Below are positions 8,601 to 18,584 of a stretch of 18,833 nt of DNA, piece by piece (position 1 is the first letter of the stretch; the number at the start of each line of letters is the position of its first letter). Source of the DNA: Thermomucor indicae-seudaticae (Eukaryota > Mucoromycota > Mucoromycetes > Mucorales > Lichtheimiaceae); assembly GCA_000787465.1 (NCBI GenBank), contig JSYX01000657.1:1-18833 (forward strand), written 5' to 3'. The translations under genes and the position numbers were made by a program. The notes beneath the pieces were generated by a model. That model made no database searches and had not been told where the DNA came from. It saw only the letters and a program-made list of their open reading frames with translations.

Positions 8601-11564
8601 ACCGGAAAAGACGTTTTTTGTTGCAGCCGCGGGTGGAGGAGCATCTTCGGCTTTTCGTTTCTTTTCCGCCAATCGTTGTCTTTGCTCCTCTTTTTGCCGT
8701 TGTTCTCGTCGCTTTTCAGATATTGACATGAAGGTTCCTGAAGTATCTGCGAAAATGCTTGCCATGGAAATTTGCTTATTCTACGATAATAACGAATGAT
8801 CGATGTAAGGGCCCCCTGACATGGCTCGGACGAGGGGAAATATACGTACCGTGACAAATGATGGTATTTGAAGCGTAACCAATTGCTTCGAAGACGCGTC
8901 ACCTTCGCCTTTAAACACCATCATGGATTGGTTGCTCAGTCTTATCAAGAGATACGGGTCCTGTATGCTAGCGTCAATGATCGTTGACTGCCTCATGCTT
9001 ATCGTCTGATTAAGTTTTCCATCTACGCAACAAATGTATGAGCTTTTTTTTCGCTCTGCCCTTCACAACAGAGTAGAAATTACCAGCAGTGAGTAGCATG
9101 ACTGCATTCGCGTGAACTTGAACAATCCGGGTATGATCAAACATAGTTCCAACGAGGATCGTAGGTCCACTCGTGAAAAAGCCAGTGTTCTGTAGCTCCT
9201 GGAGTTCTTCACCAGCCGCAAGCACCTAATAACAATTAAATCACGTTATCCGCTAGGCCCAACTCCCTTTCAAGTTTTTCACGTATATACTACTTACAAG
9301 CGTGCTCCTGGACTTGCCAATGAAAAGCAACTTGTCAAATGTTTCTTCCATTGAAGATCCTCCCCACACGTCACCATTGCCTGTATCGGCACCAGTATCC
9401 CAAGGAGCACCGCTTGCACCTTGGTGATGATAGTTACCGCCTACTTGAACCCCTTCGAAAAAATGTTCCTTGCGACACTTGACGGACCATACAGCTTTAC
9501 TATCTGGCTGGTTAAACGAGAATGTACTAATAGGCCGTACATGTCGCTACGCCATAACAGCCCGTTAACAATAATACAGGCAAAATGATGCACACTTGTC
9601 TTCTTTACCTGGAATATACATAACGAGCCGTTCTGGCCATAACCTGAGCAACTGATGAGTTCCAGATCTGGCAATTTCTGGCCTTCTACCGCTATTTCCT
9701 GCAGAGGATATGAGGTTCTTCCGCTTTGTACGTTTTCTCTCCTTTTATACCTCTTCGTGCTCAGCATGGCCTACAGCCATATCCAGAATAGGTCCCGTAT
9801 TGATTAAACGATCGCATACTCGGAAGTTCAAGTCGCCAGTGTCTGTAGACGCTCAATAAGTAAGAGTCATGCTCTGTATGAGCATTATCCTTTCTTTTCG
9901 GCTTACCAGGATGATCGGGGTTCTCGGCGGACTGACGCTTAGACCACTTTACCAACAACGAATCTCCAACCCGACTGCCCAAAAAGAAGTATTCACCATC
10001 CTTGACACTCGTCACGCAAGACGGTATAAGCGCCAACGGAACCTGCTGCTGCTTTTGCAGCGAGTTGACTTGCGACCATCGAATACTCTTCACATCCATC
10101 CCAACCACTTTACTCCCATCCAGGCGCATATCAACACAAACCCAGTCGCCGTTCTGCAGGAAAAGCAGCAGTCGTCTTCCCGTCAAAACCAAGGCCTTGG
10201 CTCCGTCTAACGCAAGCCCGAGCGCGACCGTCTTGTCGTCATAAATCATTCCCGGAAAATCGGTCGCACGCTTTGTGTAGCCGTTCACAGCAACACCCAC
10301 GCCAGGAGACCCCTGGGATACATGCAAGAGGGAATTGGACGCAATGATCAGTAAGCCATCCACAGGTTTGGGCATCGCCACAAGTTTGCGGCAGTCATAG
10401 GGCAAGTTATCCAGCGAGTAAATGATGGGATACACTTTGGAGGTGATGTCCAGTGAGATAACCACGACTGAGACTGTATCTTTTGCGTTCGCAAGACGTC
10501 TGATAGTGATCATCAGAAAAGGTTTCCGCGCTCATTACTTTACCCCTCTGATTTTCTTTCTTACCCTGTCCAAGTTAAATTCGTCTGAAAAAGAATAGCC
10601 AATGTAGGCTCATAGTATCCACCCAGGAACGTCATGTCAATCACATTTTTAATCCGCTTATCGATCGATTCCAGGTCAATCACAAAGCTCGGCAAATACG
10701 GCCATTTCCTAACAAGTGGGAAATAAGAATGGATGTCGTGTTTTATTATTACTTTACTTTGGGGCTTCTTACTGCGAATGATTGTCGGTAGCTTCGAGAT
10801 CCATGGCACGCGTGGAATCCGATGGTTGCCGAAACGGCAGCACCGCCAGTTTGTCTCCATAAAAGTTTAGGACGGCGCATCGTTGTTGCGGATCAATATG
10901 AATATCAGGCGGATATGGATTGGTCAAGAACTCTTTCTTTTTTTATTGATGTTCGTTTCAATAAGAAAGGAGGGAAATAGAAGTACATAACAGGAATTCT
11001 ATCTCTCACCTTGAATTCTTCGCGTTCATAATAATGGATAGAGACAGTAACAATCGAATTCGTGGCAGGCGACCATTCCAAAAGCGACATTTTGGCATCA
11101 CTAAAGGCAAGCAAGAGACTGTCGCATCCTTGCTTGCCTCGCGGCGAACTGGTCCGGACAATATCCATACTCGCCACATTGCCGTTCAGTTTGTATTGTG
11201 CCACGAGTTCGAGTCGGCCGGAACTGGCTGCTTCTTGGTCCAAAGGCTTTAATTTCGGGTACACCAGTGCCTACGTATCTCTTTTTGTTTAATATCGTTT
11301 CAACGCGAGTGTTTGTCTTTGTCCCGAAACCTGTTCTTGTTCCTCGTTATCCTGGCGATCATTCTCAACTGTCGTTCCAGAGTAGTATTCTTCGTCTTCT
11401 TGATGTCGATGATTGGGTATGTATTCCACAAAATCGTAAATTTGTAGCAAAGAGGCTTTGGCGACAATCAAATTCGTGGCATCGGGCGCAATAAATTGTC
11501 CGCACTTGACGTGTTCCACTGTTTGTGGAGGAAATAGTTCTTTATAGATCGTGTAGGCAGACAT
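5699..11564 (-). CDS. CFT1: Cleavage/polyadenylation factor large subunit (CPSF160)
   Basis: Nineteen exons, coding order: 11564-11331, 11270-11010, 10930-10773, 10708-10565, 10499-9907, 9842-9751, 9698-9609, 9546-9298, 9225-9084, 9022-8850, 8780-8160, 8094-7912, 7839-7396, 7331-6900, 6837-6538, 6480-6333, 6277-6131, 6088-5947, 5888-5699. They give 1580 aa, longer than the roughly 1440 of human CPSF1. Landmarks in family order: SFVIDL and GGYYEPTLAILFQ (first beta-propeller), FNVPEF, FHNVNCEHGFITLDSN, SPVTWEVVDR, FDIIEVVPEPNNPQT, FIDVQIY, SFGGQKLMRRGDFHVG, HVAGLNPRAY, then IGTT and a final DHF. The protein scaffolds recognition of the AAUAAA signal with WDR33/Pfs2 and CPSF30/Yth1 in the nucleus. 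Exon 11 (residues 713-919) adds a basic helix with KKRK, then an acidic low-complexity stretch with three LYG motifs. Each of the 18 introns was placed by phase and by continuity with the family. The start Met opens the conserved N-terminal block. Confidence 0.95.
6089..6130 (-). other. 42-nt intron in CFT1 (intron 17)
   Basis: The coding strand reads CTATGCG, then GTAAGATTTAAC...GCTGACAG, then CATTATTTGAAGG. Removing 42 nt restores phase and joins RRHFCLC to ALFEGTYGGSF, which aligns with the human segment around WFATLDGG. Reading through gives a TAA after three codons. It is the shortest of the 47 introns placed here. Confidence 0.75.
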
Positions 11565-11990
11565 GACCAGGTCGCGAAGCCAACTCTATGCTGCCACGTA
11601 AGACGATCGATCGTACGCAGTAAGAGCTCTCTGCGAGATACTTTTTGAACTTTCTGTTTTCAAGTTCAGCTGACCGTTGGAGCGGGCTTCACGGTCTGAA
11701 AAAGGCAACAGAAGTTCTCGACATCCGGAAAAGTTAAGAAAAACGGTCATAGAGGTCTATCAACAACCTTCAGCGACGTGGCTAGAATAGGACTTTCGCG
11801 ACACCAAAAGAAAAGGTGTCTGTATTCGTTTGTGTGTACATGACACAGTTATTTCGACGCAACCGCAGTGCTTACGGGAAAAAGTCCTGTACATTTACAG
11901 TATATTTAATGAGAACCTAGCTTATTAACTGCTAGGGCCCGTTTCGAATAGCTTATTTAATGTGATCAACACAAGTATTTCTACATGATT
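11565..11990. other. Intergenic: CFT1 upstream region and GDE1 3' end
   Basis: These 426 bases must hold the promoter of CFT1 (right of 11564 on the minus strand) and the 3' UTR of GDE1. I see AT-rich runs near 11890-11980, which suit 3'-end processing, and a more mixed stretch nearer CFT1. No small gene, tRNA or repeat is evident. Confidence 0.6.
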
Positions 11991-14900
11991 TTAAAGAGGC
12001 GGGCTCTCTCCGCGCAATCCCTTGTGCACAGCCAAAACCGAGTCCTATATTCTCTTCTTTAGCATCTTCTTAGTTGCATAGTCACCACCCTTTCTACTTA
12101 CCACAATCACAGCGTCAACGCCATAATTCTTTTGTGCAATCGCATTCTCGACTACATTGTTAAGCACGCCATAGGTGAACAACAGAAGTCCATTTTCCTT
12201 GATGACCTTCGTCATTCGAGGCGCTTCGAGGATCGGTTCGCTGGCTGACACAATACCAAGGAGGTCGGCCTGCTTTGCAAACCGTACAGCGCCCTGGATC
12301 GAGTTGCATCGAACATCAGCCATCGGTAGAGTGCCGGCATCAGTCAGGAAGAACACGGGATAGTTGGGTTGCTTGAGGTTCAGTGCCAAACAGATCTCGG
12401 GATGGAAAGAGGAAAAAATGATTTTGCGGTCTTCTTCAGCATTATCGTAAACACATTGAAGAATGGTATCCACAAAGATATTGAGTTCTTGAAACTGATG
12501 GAGCTCGTCTCCTTCTGCTTCGTCTACCATTGGGTATTTTACTTCTATATTGCAGCCTGCGCTTTTTGGTATTTTCTGTATAATACACCTTTTTGAGCTA
12601 CCATCACCAAAGACCACTACTGTGGCACAACTAAGTTACCTTTAATGCCTCCTGCAGCGTAGTAAATGGTGCTTGGATACTCTCTGGACCGTTTCCTTTT
12701 AACTTGCCAAGCTTATTCGTTCGCGTCAACTCTAACCGTTTCGACGCCAAACTACGGATTTGTACTTCCGGTCCGCGAATAGCACTCAGCGAGTGTGAGC
12801 GATTCACACGTTTGGGTGGAGACGATGCTGGCGATGGCTGCTGCTGATGCAAGTCGCTCCATCCATTCGTGCTGCCGTTTGGCGGTGACTCGGATCCATT
12901 ACTCAGGTTGGTATTAATGGATGTCGGTAATATTTCACCGTGTGCACCATCGCTGACACCCGTGTGATACTCTTTGATATGTCCAGAGGGCCGTAAATTG
13001 AGAAATTGTTCGAGCGTAATGGCGTTCAAAGGAATGTCAAAGCCAGTTTCTGTCACCGTCCAGTCGTGATAAATAACAGGAACTAAGTCTTTGGTCAATT
13101 GTACATCTATATATACCCAGTTAGCTTCGAACATGAAAAGCTTTCTCAAACTCCATATATACTTGCCGAATTCGATATATTCTGCTCCCAATGACGCTGC
13201 CGTAATAAACGATAGGACAGTATTCTCTCCCACTTGTAGTTGTGATGCTTTTCTGTTCATGCCTGAACCTCGATGTCCAATAACCTAGACACACCGCCGT
13301 CAATACAAATCCACGTATAAAGCACATATTCAAAGATAGTTACCTTTGTTTCCAACGACTTGTAATAGGTATAGCGATCTCCCACAGTCATCTTTGGATG
13401 GCTGAACGGCGTGACTACAAAGTACTCGAATCCAAGAGAACCAATACATTCCATCGTAGACGCTTGTACAATGGGTGCTGTCTGATGCCCACGAAGAGAC
13501 ACGTTGCCTTGAGCATGGCCCTTGAACCCTTTTGATTTGGTAAAAAGCTGATCAGAAGCCAGGGTTGCCGTTGCACGCGCCAGGATATTGTTGTCGCGCG
13601 AGGGGCCAAACGTCTCCACAAGATCAAAACGTAATATTACATCTTCTGGCTTCGAAGTAAATAGCACCATCGGCTCGGGATCCAGCAACTGCAGTTGATT
13701 GTTTGGAGGCAGGTCCAGAATGGGAGTTTCCCCTGTGGCACCGATAGCCGAAACAGCAATCGACAGGCGCTTATCTTCGTAGAGTGGTTCGTTTAATTTC
13801 ATAAAGCATCGCGAAAGCGGGTTCCGTATATCGTTTGATCCAAGCGTAATGATAATCATGGATTGATCTGTCAGGTATTTGTGACCGTAGAGTCGACCGG
13901 CCGTAAACCGCGCTTTCGTCACCTGATTTCCCGCCTTGCGATCGGCATCCACAAGGTTAGTAATGGCCGATTTCTCAAACGTGACCGTATCTTTCTTGTC
14001 CGGTTTCGTCAAACGACCAATCTCAAGATGACCGCGGAACACCGCATGTTCATAAGCAACCCATCCGCTATTATCGGCAATCGTTTTGTCCGCGCCAGCT
14101 TCTAAAAGCATCTTGACGATATCCACATGACCCTCGATAGCTACATTACCAAATTAGCACCATCACACACCCCCACGTGAGCCAATCATAACGAGACACT
14201 TGCCTGCCACTATCAACGGTGTCCAGCCATTAACTTTTTCAGCTAGGTTCACGTTCGCATGGCCCCGTTCAATCAACACCCGTACACCTTCGGAAAATCC
14301 GTTACGTATCGCAAGCGTCATTGCCGTTTCACCATCCTCGTCAGCCAAGTCCACTGAAGCCCCCTTGTCAATCAACAAGGTGAGCAAATTCAAGTTTGCC
14401 AGACTACAGGCCATAGCCACTGCTGATGGATGATGCGACAAACGAGCAAAGTCCGGCACAGACTCCACACCACCGTTGGTCATGCCATCGTTATTCGGTT
14501 GTTGTTTGGATGCGGCTAGGTAAAAAGTTTCAGCCAACGCTTATCCATAAATGACCAAGTACCACAATCACCTACCTGTAACGACATGGTCAATATCTGT
14601 AATCGACCCAATATTGATCGCCATATCAAGCGTTTCATAGTTGCCGTGCAAAATAGCAAGGAAAAACGGTGTGTGGCCCTCGCGGTCCTGCCACGAAGGG
14701 TCCGCAAAGCCGTCCGGTCCATAGTATCCATGTTCAACGGCATGCTCCAGCAACAAGCGCACCAAACCAGCTTGGCCAAATTCACATGCATAATGCATCG
14801 GACGACGACCGGCAAAGTCGCCCTGTTTCGCAAGATCCGGTAACAGCTCCAATAACTTGCGGATCACATTGGCTGTTTTCTCATCCAATTCTTTCGTGCC

Positions 14901-16004
14901 TTTTTCGCCAAGAATGCACAACTTGTGAAGGATATTCCGTTCATTAATATCACGATGATCCAAGGGGTTGACACCTCCACTTTGAACAAGGTATTCCAGG
15001 CAGCCGACAGATCCCCGTTGTGCTGCTACTTCCAGCAAGCTGTACCGCGCCTGCATAATAGATTAATCCCGTTGTAATTTCCGGTTCCAAGATGAAAAAA
15101 CCAACCTGATCCGATGTGGATTTGTTGTTGTGACCGTTCGTGCTCGTGCCATTGGATATCGCATTCAATAAGTCTTTTAGTCGTTCTACATGGTCTTCTT
15201 CAATGGCATGGATGCACTGGTCAGACTGTTCCGGACTGAAATGACCTTGCGAGATGGCAGGTATTTTAACCGACACCGAAGCAGCATGACGAATGGTTGA
15301 TTCTCGGATAAGCGATCGGTCGTCTTTCATCGACAAGGTCGATATCCAATGGTTCAGTTTATCGATTTCGCTCCGGATTTTTTCATGTGATGCAAACGGC
15401 AGAACCGAGACCTATACCCGCTTCTTCTTAGCGCGCGCGTCCCTCATCCGCACAACGCCAGATAGTAGTACCTTTGTTTGCCAGTAGACTGTCTGAGTTT
15501 CCAATCCAAGTTTCTTGTCCAGTCTAAATGTTGCCAATGAGCCTGATTGTATCCGGCCACGTGTCGATAGAACTTACTTTTTCAGAATCTTTCGAAAGCC
15601 TTTGGCATTCAATTCAGCAAACCACATAATCTTACTCATCTGTGCACGTGTCTCTTGAAGTGCACTGACAAGTTCTTCCTGGTCGCAAGCAGGAGGACGG
15701 GATTGATGGTATTTTTCGGACAAGATCCAGAGGCGCCGATCGATCTGCGATTGCTTGTAGGTGTAAAACGTATTGACTTTCTCAAGTTCCCGGTCCAGCT
15801 GAAAGAAGATGGCTGGAACGCGGCGATCAGTTTCACAGGTGCGGGTTGTGATCGCCCTGATCCTGTTTTACCAGTCGTTGCTTCTTCCGTAGGCGGGAGA
15901 TTACGGGCAGCCTCTTTAATCGACTTTTTGAGTGCCTTGTACGCCAAGTAATTCTTGGACCACTCCGGAATCTGATGACGGAGCAGCGTCTTGCCAAACT
16001 TCAT
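11991..16004 (-). CDS. GDE1: SPX-ankyrin-GDPD glycerophosphodiesterase
   Basis: Eleven exons, coding order: 16004-15872, 15812-15578, 15523-15472, 15411-15106, 15050-14576, 14515-14204, 14140-13344, 13284-13167, 13106-12640, 12575-12102, 12044-11991, giving 1140 aa. The SPX domain (1-140) has MKFGKTLLRHQIPEW, Tyr22 and Lys26 in YLAYKALKKSIK, and KGFRKILKKLDKK, the surface known to bind inositol pyrophosphates. Ankyrin repeats occupy about 243-540. A middle domain follows, then the GDPD domain from about 770. The active-site marks VIGHRGSGMN (His774), YIEFD (Glu808, Asp810) and VIYHD (His823) are intact, so this is the active Gde1 type rather than Pho81, whose GDPD domain is degenerate. Yeast Gde1 releases glycerol-3-phosphate from glycerophosphocholine in the cytosol under phosphate control. 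Residues 855-900 are a Ser/Pro/Asn-rich insert in the GDPD domain. Introns 6 and 8 are GC-AG. The last 17 codons (DSVLAVHKG...) are recovered only through a 57-nt final intron. Confidence 0.95.
13107..13166 (-). other. In-frame GC-AG intron inside the GDE1 catalytic motif (intron 8)
   Basis: The coding strand reads GAATTCG, then GCAAGTATAT...GCTAACTGGGTATATATAG, then ATGTACAATTG. Removal of 60 nt joins YIEF to DVQLTKD, the conserved GDPD E-x-D block. The CTAAC branch-like site is about 13 nt from the acceptor. The intron has no stop, so an unspliced copy stays open and adds 20 residues. Confidence 0.82.
14141..14203 (-). other. GC-AG intron in GDE1 (intron 6)
   Basis: The coding strand reads GTGGCAG, then GCAAGTGTCTC...GGTAATGTAG, then CTATCGAGGG (63 nt). 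The join restores an ankyrin repeat, GWTPLIVAAIEGHVDIVKML. The GT two bases inside the donor would change phase and destroy the repeat. Confidence 0.85.
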
Positions 16005-16711
16005 TGCTAGAAGAAAGTGAGAAAAAAGAAAAAGTAAAGCCGAAAGGGAGCTGTCAAACGTCAAATATAAAGCGTTCGCATTTGTCCAAAAAAAAGGGCC
16101 CGTTCCCAAGGCAACTGGATTCCGTTAAACGAATCGGAAGCGAAAACTTTACCAAGTGCTTTAAACTCCAATTGTCTCAGGACTTGCTGTGATAACGTGC
16201 TCGGCTAAAAAAGAAAGCGCCGAGGGCAATAAGGTATGCTCATGATCCACCGAAGTTACTGCTGTATCACAATTAAGCGCGGCACTGCAGTGGGTCCCTT
16301 TAACTCCTTATCTGTCACAACCATTCATCCAATATATCTCAATTAATAATACGTATGGGGAGGTTTCAGCTTAACTATTAACGAGTACTACTAAACCAAT
16401 GGCTACATCAGAAATGTGGACCTGTTATTGACGGGCTCTGATTGGCTACTTGGGATCGACCATTGTGGGTTCATGCAGACATTGCGAAACTGGGGGTACC
16501 ACAGGTTCTCTTTCTTCTTTCACTCCTCCGAACCACCCTTCATTCAACAACCCCTCCAAGTATCTCTTGCATATAAAAAGTCTCCTAGTCGATGACGTGA
16601 TATAATGGTAAAAGTTGCATCTACAATCGCTTTGTTGCGTATTTAAAAACGAAGAATATTGACACAAAAGATGGGGACAGAAGAATCTACACGGACAGAA
16701 AGATATATATA
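16005..16711. other. Intergenic: GDE1 promoter region and glycosyltransferase 3' end
   Basis: This 707-base gap is the largest between genes here. It must contain the GDE1 promoter (low-numbered end) and the glycosyltransferase 3' UTR (high-numbered end, with an AT repeat at 16702-16711). Open frames across it (16446-16667 minus; the upstream extension of the SPX frame to 16109) lack homology or start support. No RNA gene is evident. Confidence 0.6.
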
Positions 16712-18217
16712 TCAGACCAGATTGGCTTCCTTATTGTGATTCTGTTGCTGTTGTTGTTGATCAGCGAATGGATCCTCTTCCTGCGGTTGTTGTTGACGAT
16801 GGGATAAATTGGACATTTCAATTTTCACTTCAGGTGGTTGTTGTTGTTGCTGCTGGTCAGCCTTTTCATCTGTTTCCATGGGGGCACCCAATCCCTCACC
16901 CTATATATTTTTTGTGAGTTGAACTGCAAAGGGAGGGGCACGTGGCAGGACGCATGGACTTACATTGGTGAATTCTCTGGTTCCCCAAGCTGTGACGTGC
17001 AGCGTAAAGAGTGCATAAATTTTCATGATGGCGAAATAATAGTTGAAGATCAGCCAGACGGGCAGAACCCAAATATCCTGCGGCCGTTTCAAGAAGTGCG
17101 GAATCAACTTGACAAACCGAGTGAGCAGCAGCCAACAGATATAGGACACAGCAATATTCCATCCTGGTAACGGCGGATTGGTCGGGCCCGCGTTCTTTTC
17201 CTGCAGCGAAGCAAACACGCCGACCAGGATAGGGCCCGAGAGCAAGGTGAGCGGGTTAAAGATCTTGTCGACCATCGTGAACGCAACGTATGGATGACGC
17301 CGCCAAATATAGCGTTCGGTAAACAACGACCGGAAATCGGATCGCCAGGTGTTGCGCGTCCAGCGCAGGACCTGCTTCAGGAACCGCCAGTTGTTCTTGA
17401 ACGTCGAGTACAGTTCGGCCTCTTTGCACACTTGGGCATACGTGTTCCAGCCATGCGAAACCATCCAGCGCGTCAAGAACTTGTCGTCGCCCGAATTCAG
17501 CGGGTATTTGCCGAGCCACTTGTCGTTCGTGAAGCAGTATTGGAATGCCGGGTCCTTGAGGATCAGTGTTCGGTATGCAGCCGTGCGGCCCGATAAGCAA
17601 CAGATGCCTCCGTCGATATGGGTCGAGGCCGCAATCTCAATGTTTCGACTCGTGAGACGGAAGCCAGCCAGAATCTCCCACACGGTCTGGCGTCCGCTCG
17701 GGTCAACGGCATGCACCGTCTGCGACGTGCCGACGCCGCCCATCTTGAGATCTTCGAAGCATGCTAGGATATAATCGAGCATCGTCGGCTTCCAGATAGC
17801 ATCGTCATCCGCAAAAACGAGAATCTCGGTTGTCGTCGCGTTCACGCCGGCTACCATCTGGAGTCGCTTGTTGGCTTTCGGAACTGTAAGGACTCTGATG
17901 CGCGAGGGATCCACCTCGTTCGCAAGCTCCTGTAGTGGCCCCTTCATCGACGTCTCTGTGATGATGATGATCTCCTTGGGTTTGCACGCTAGCCAACTAC
18001 GTGCGGCGATCTTAAACTCTTCGCCGGCGTCAATGGTCGGTACAATGATCGTTACATCCTCTTCTGCGCGATAGGTTGGATTGGGTCGAGGTCGCCGTGG
18101 TTTGTAAACGAGATACGCAATGATTCGGATAAAGTACCACATGTATCGGTAAAACCCAATAATGCCCAGAGGCAAAAAGAAGGGCAGCAGACCCAAATCA
18201 TCGGTCAGGTACAACAT
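16712..18217 (-). CDS. Family 2 glycosyltransferase, processive polysaccharide-synthase type
   Basis: Two exons, 18217-16964 and 16900-16712, split by a 63-nt intron, give 480 aa. An N-terminal membrane segment (about 8-36) precedes a GT2 catalytic domain. DVTIIVPTID is the nucleotide-sugar binding strand, FADDDA (137-139) the DxD metal site, SGDDKFLTRW (243-245) the acidic base region, and QVLRW (282-286) the QxxRW motif of processive enzymes. Three hydrophobic segments follow at about 322-338, 353-372 and 383-407. This is the hyaluronan/cellulose-synthase-like arrangement found in fungal GT2 and Cryptococcus Cps1 proteins. Chitin synthase is unlikely because its EDR and QRRRW blocks are missing. 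The product polymer cannot be told from sequence; a glucuronic-acid-containing wall polymer would suit Mucorales but is speculation. The second exon encodes a hydrophilic tail with two poly-Gln runs. GC-rich codon use in exon 1 differs from the AT-rich neighbours. Confidence 0.92.
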
Positions 18218-18584
18218 GGTAACTGATGAATGGGTTTGTTTCCGTGGTGATTAATTGCGGTTGCTATGGGGTATAATCTCGTTCCCGTCACGATAACGTA
18301 AAACAAGAGAAAAGGAAGGAAAAGAAGGAGCCGCTCCTTCGATTGCCCAAGGGAGGAACAAGAAGAAATTGAGTTTCAAGAGTCTATTTTCATTGGTGAC
18401 ACGAGAGTTCTTTTCCTGGCTTTTTTGTCTCTAAAAAAATGCTACAAGGTGGCGCGGCAGAAGGATTCCGATTTTCCTCTGCAGGTTTTATCGATACCCT
18501 GTTGCTAAAAATAATCCAAAACCTGGCTGCCGGCTTGGTTATATATCAACTCTTTGCTGGATACTTCAGGGATTACAAGAAGTA
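18218..18584. other. Upstream region of the glycosyltransferase gene
   Basis: These 367 bases lie between the glycosyltransferase start and the partial frame at the right edge, and presumably hold the promoter. A purine-rich stretch (18301-18375, plus strand) and an AT-rich part are visible. No gene, RNA or repeat is recognised. Confidence 0.5.

Noticed and set aside
12631..13260. A separate 209-codon gene beginning MNRKASQ
   Set aside because: It is GDE1 exons 8 and 9 plus a retained in-frame intron. The catalytic HRG lies just upstream in the same gene.
11991..16004. PHO81-type CDK inhibitor
   Set aside because: Same SPX-ankyrin-GDPD layout, but the GDPD catalytic His, Glu, Asp and second His are all present, which fits Gde1.
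15636..16109. 157-codon minus frame taken as one protein starting at 16109
   Set aside because: SPX starts at Met 16004, and a 59-nt intron after residue 44 is needed. Reading through leaves the SPX frame, while splicing restores the FFQLDRELEKVN block.
16939..16944. CACGTG here, at 15558-15563 and 15645-15650, and CACGTT at 16194-16199, as Pho4-type phosphate control sites for GDE1
   Set aside because: A 6-mer is expected several times in 18.8 kb. The CACGTG copies are in introns or coding sequence, and only the weaker CACGTT lies upstream of GDE1. Suggestive but not supported.
16901..18217. Chitin synthase
   Set aside because: DxD and QxxRW are present, but the chitin-synthase EDR and QRRRW blocks are not, and the protein is far too short.
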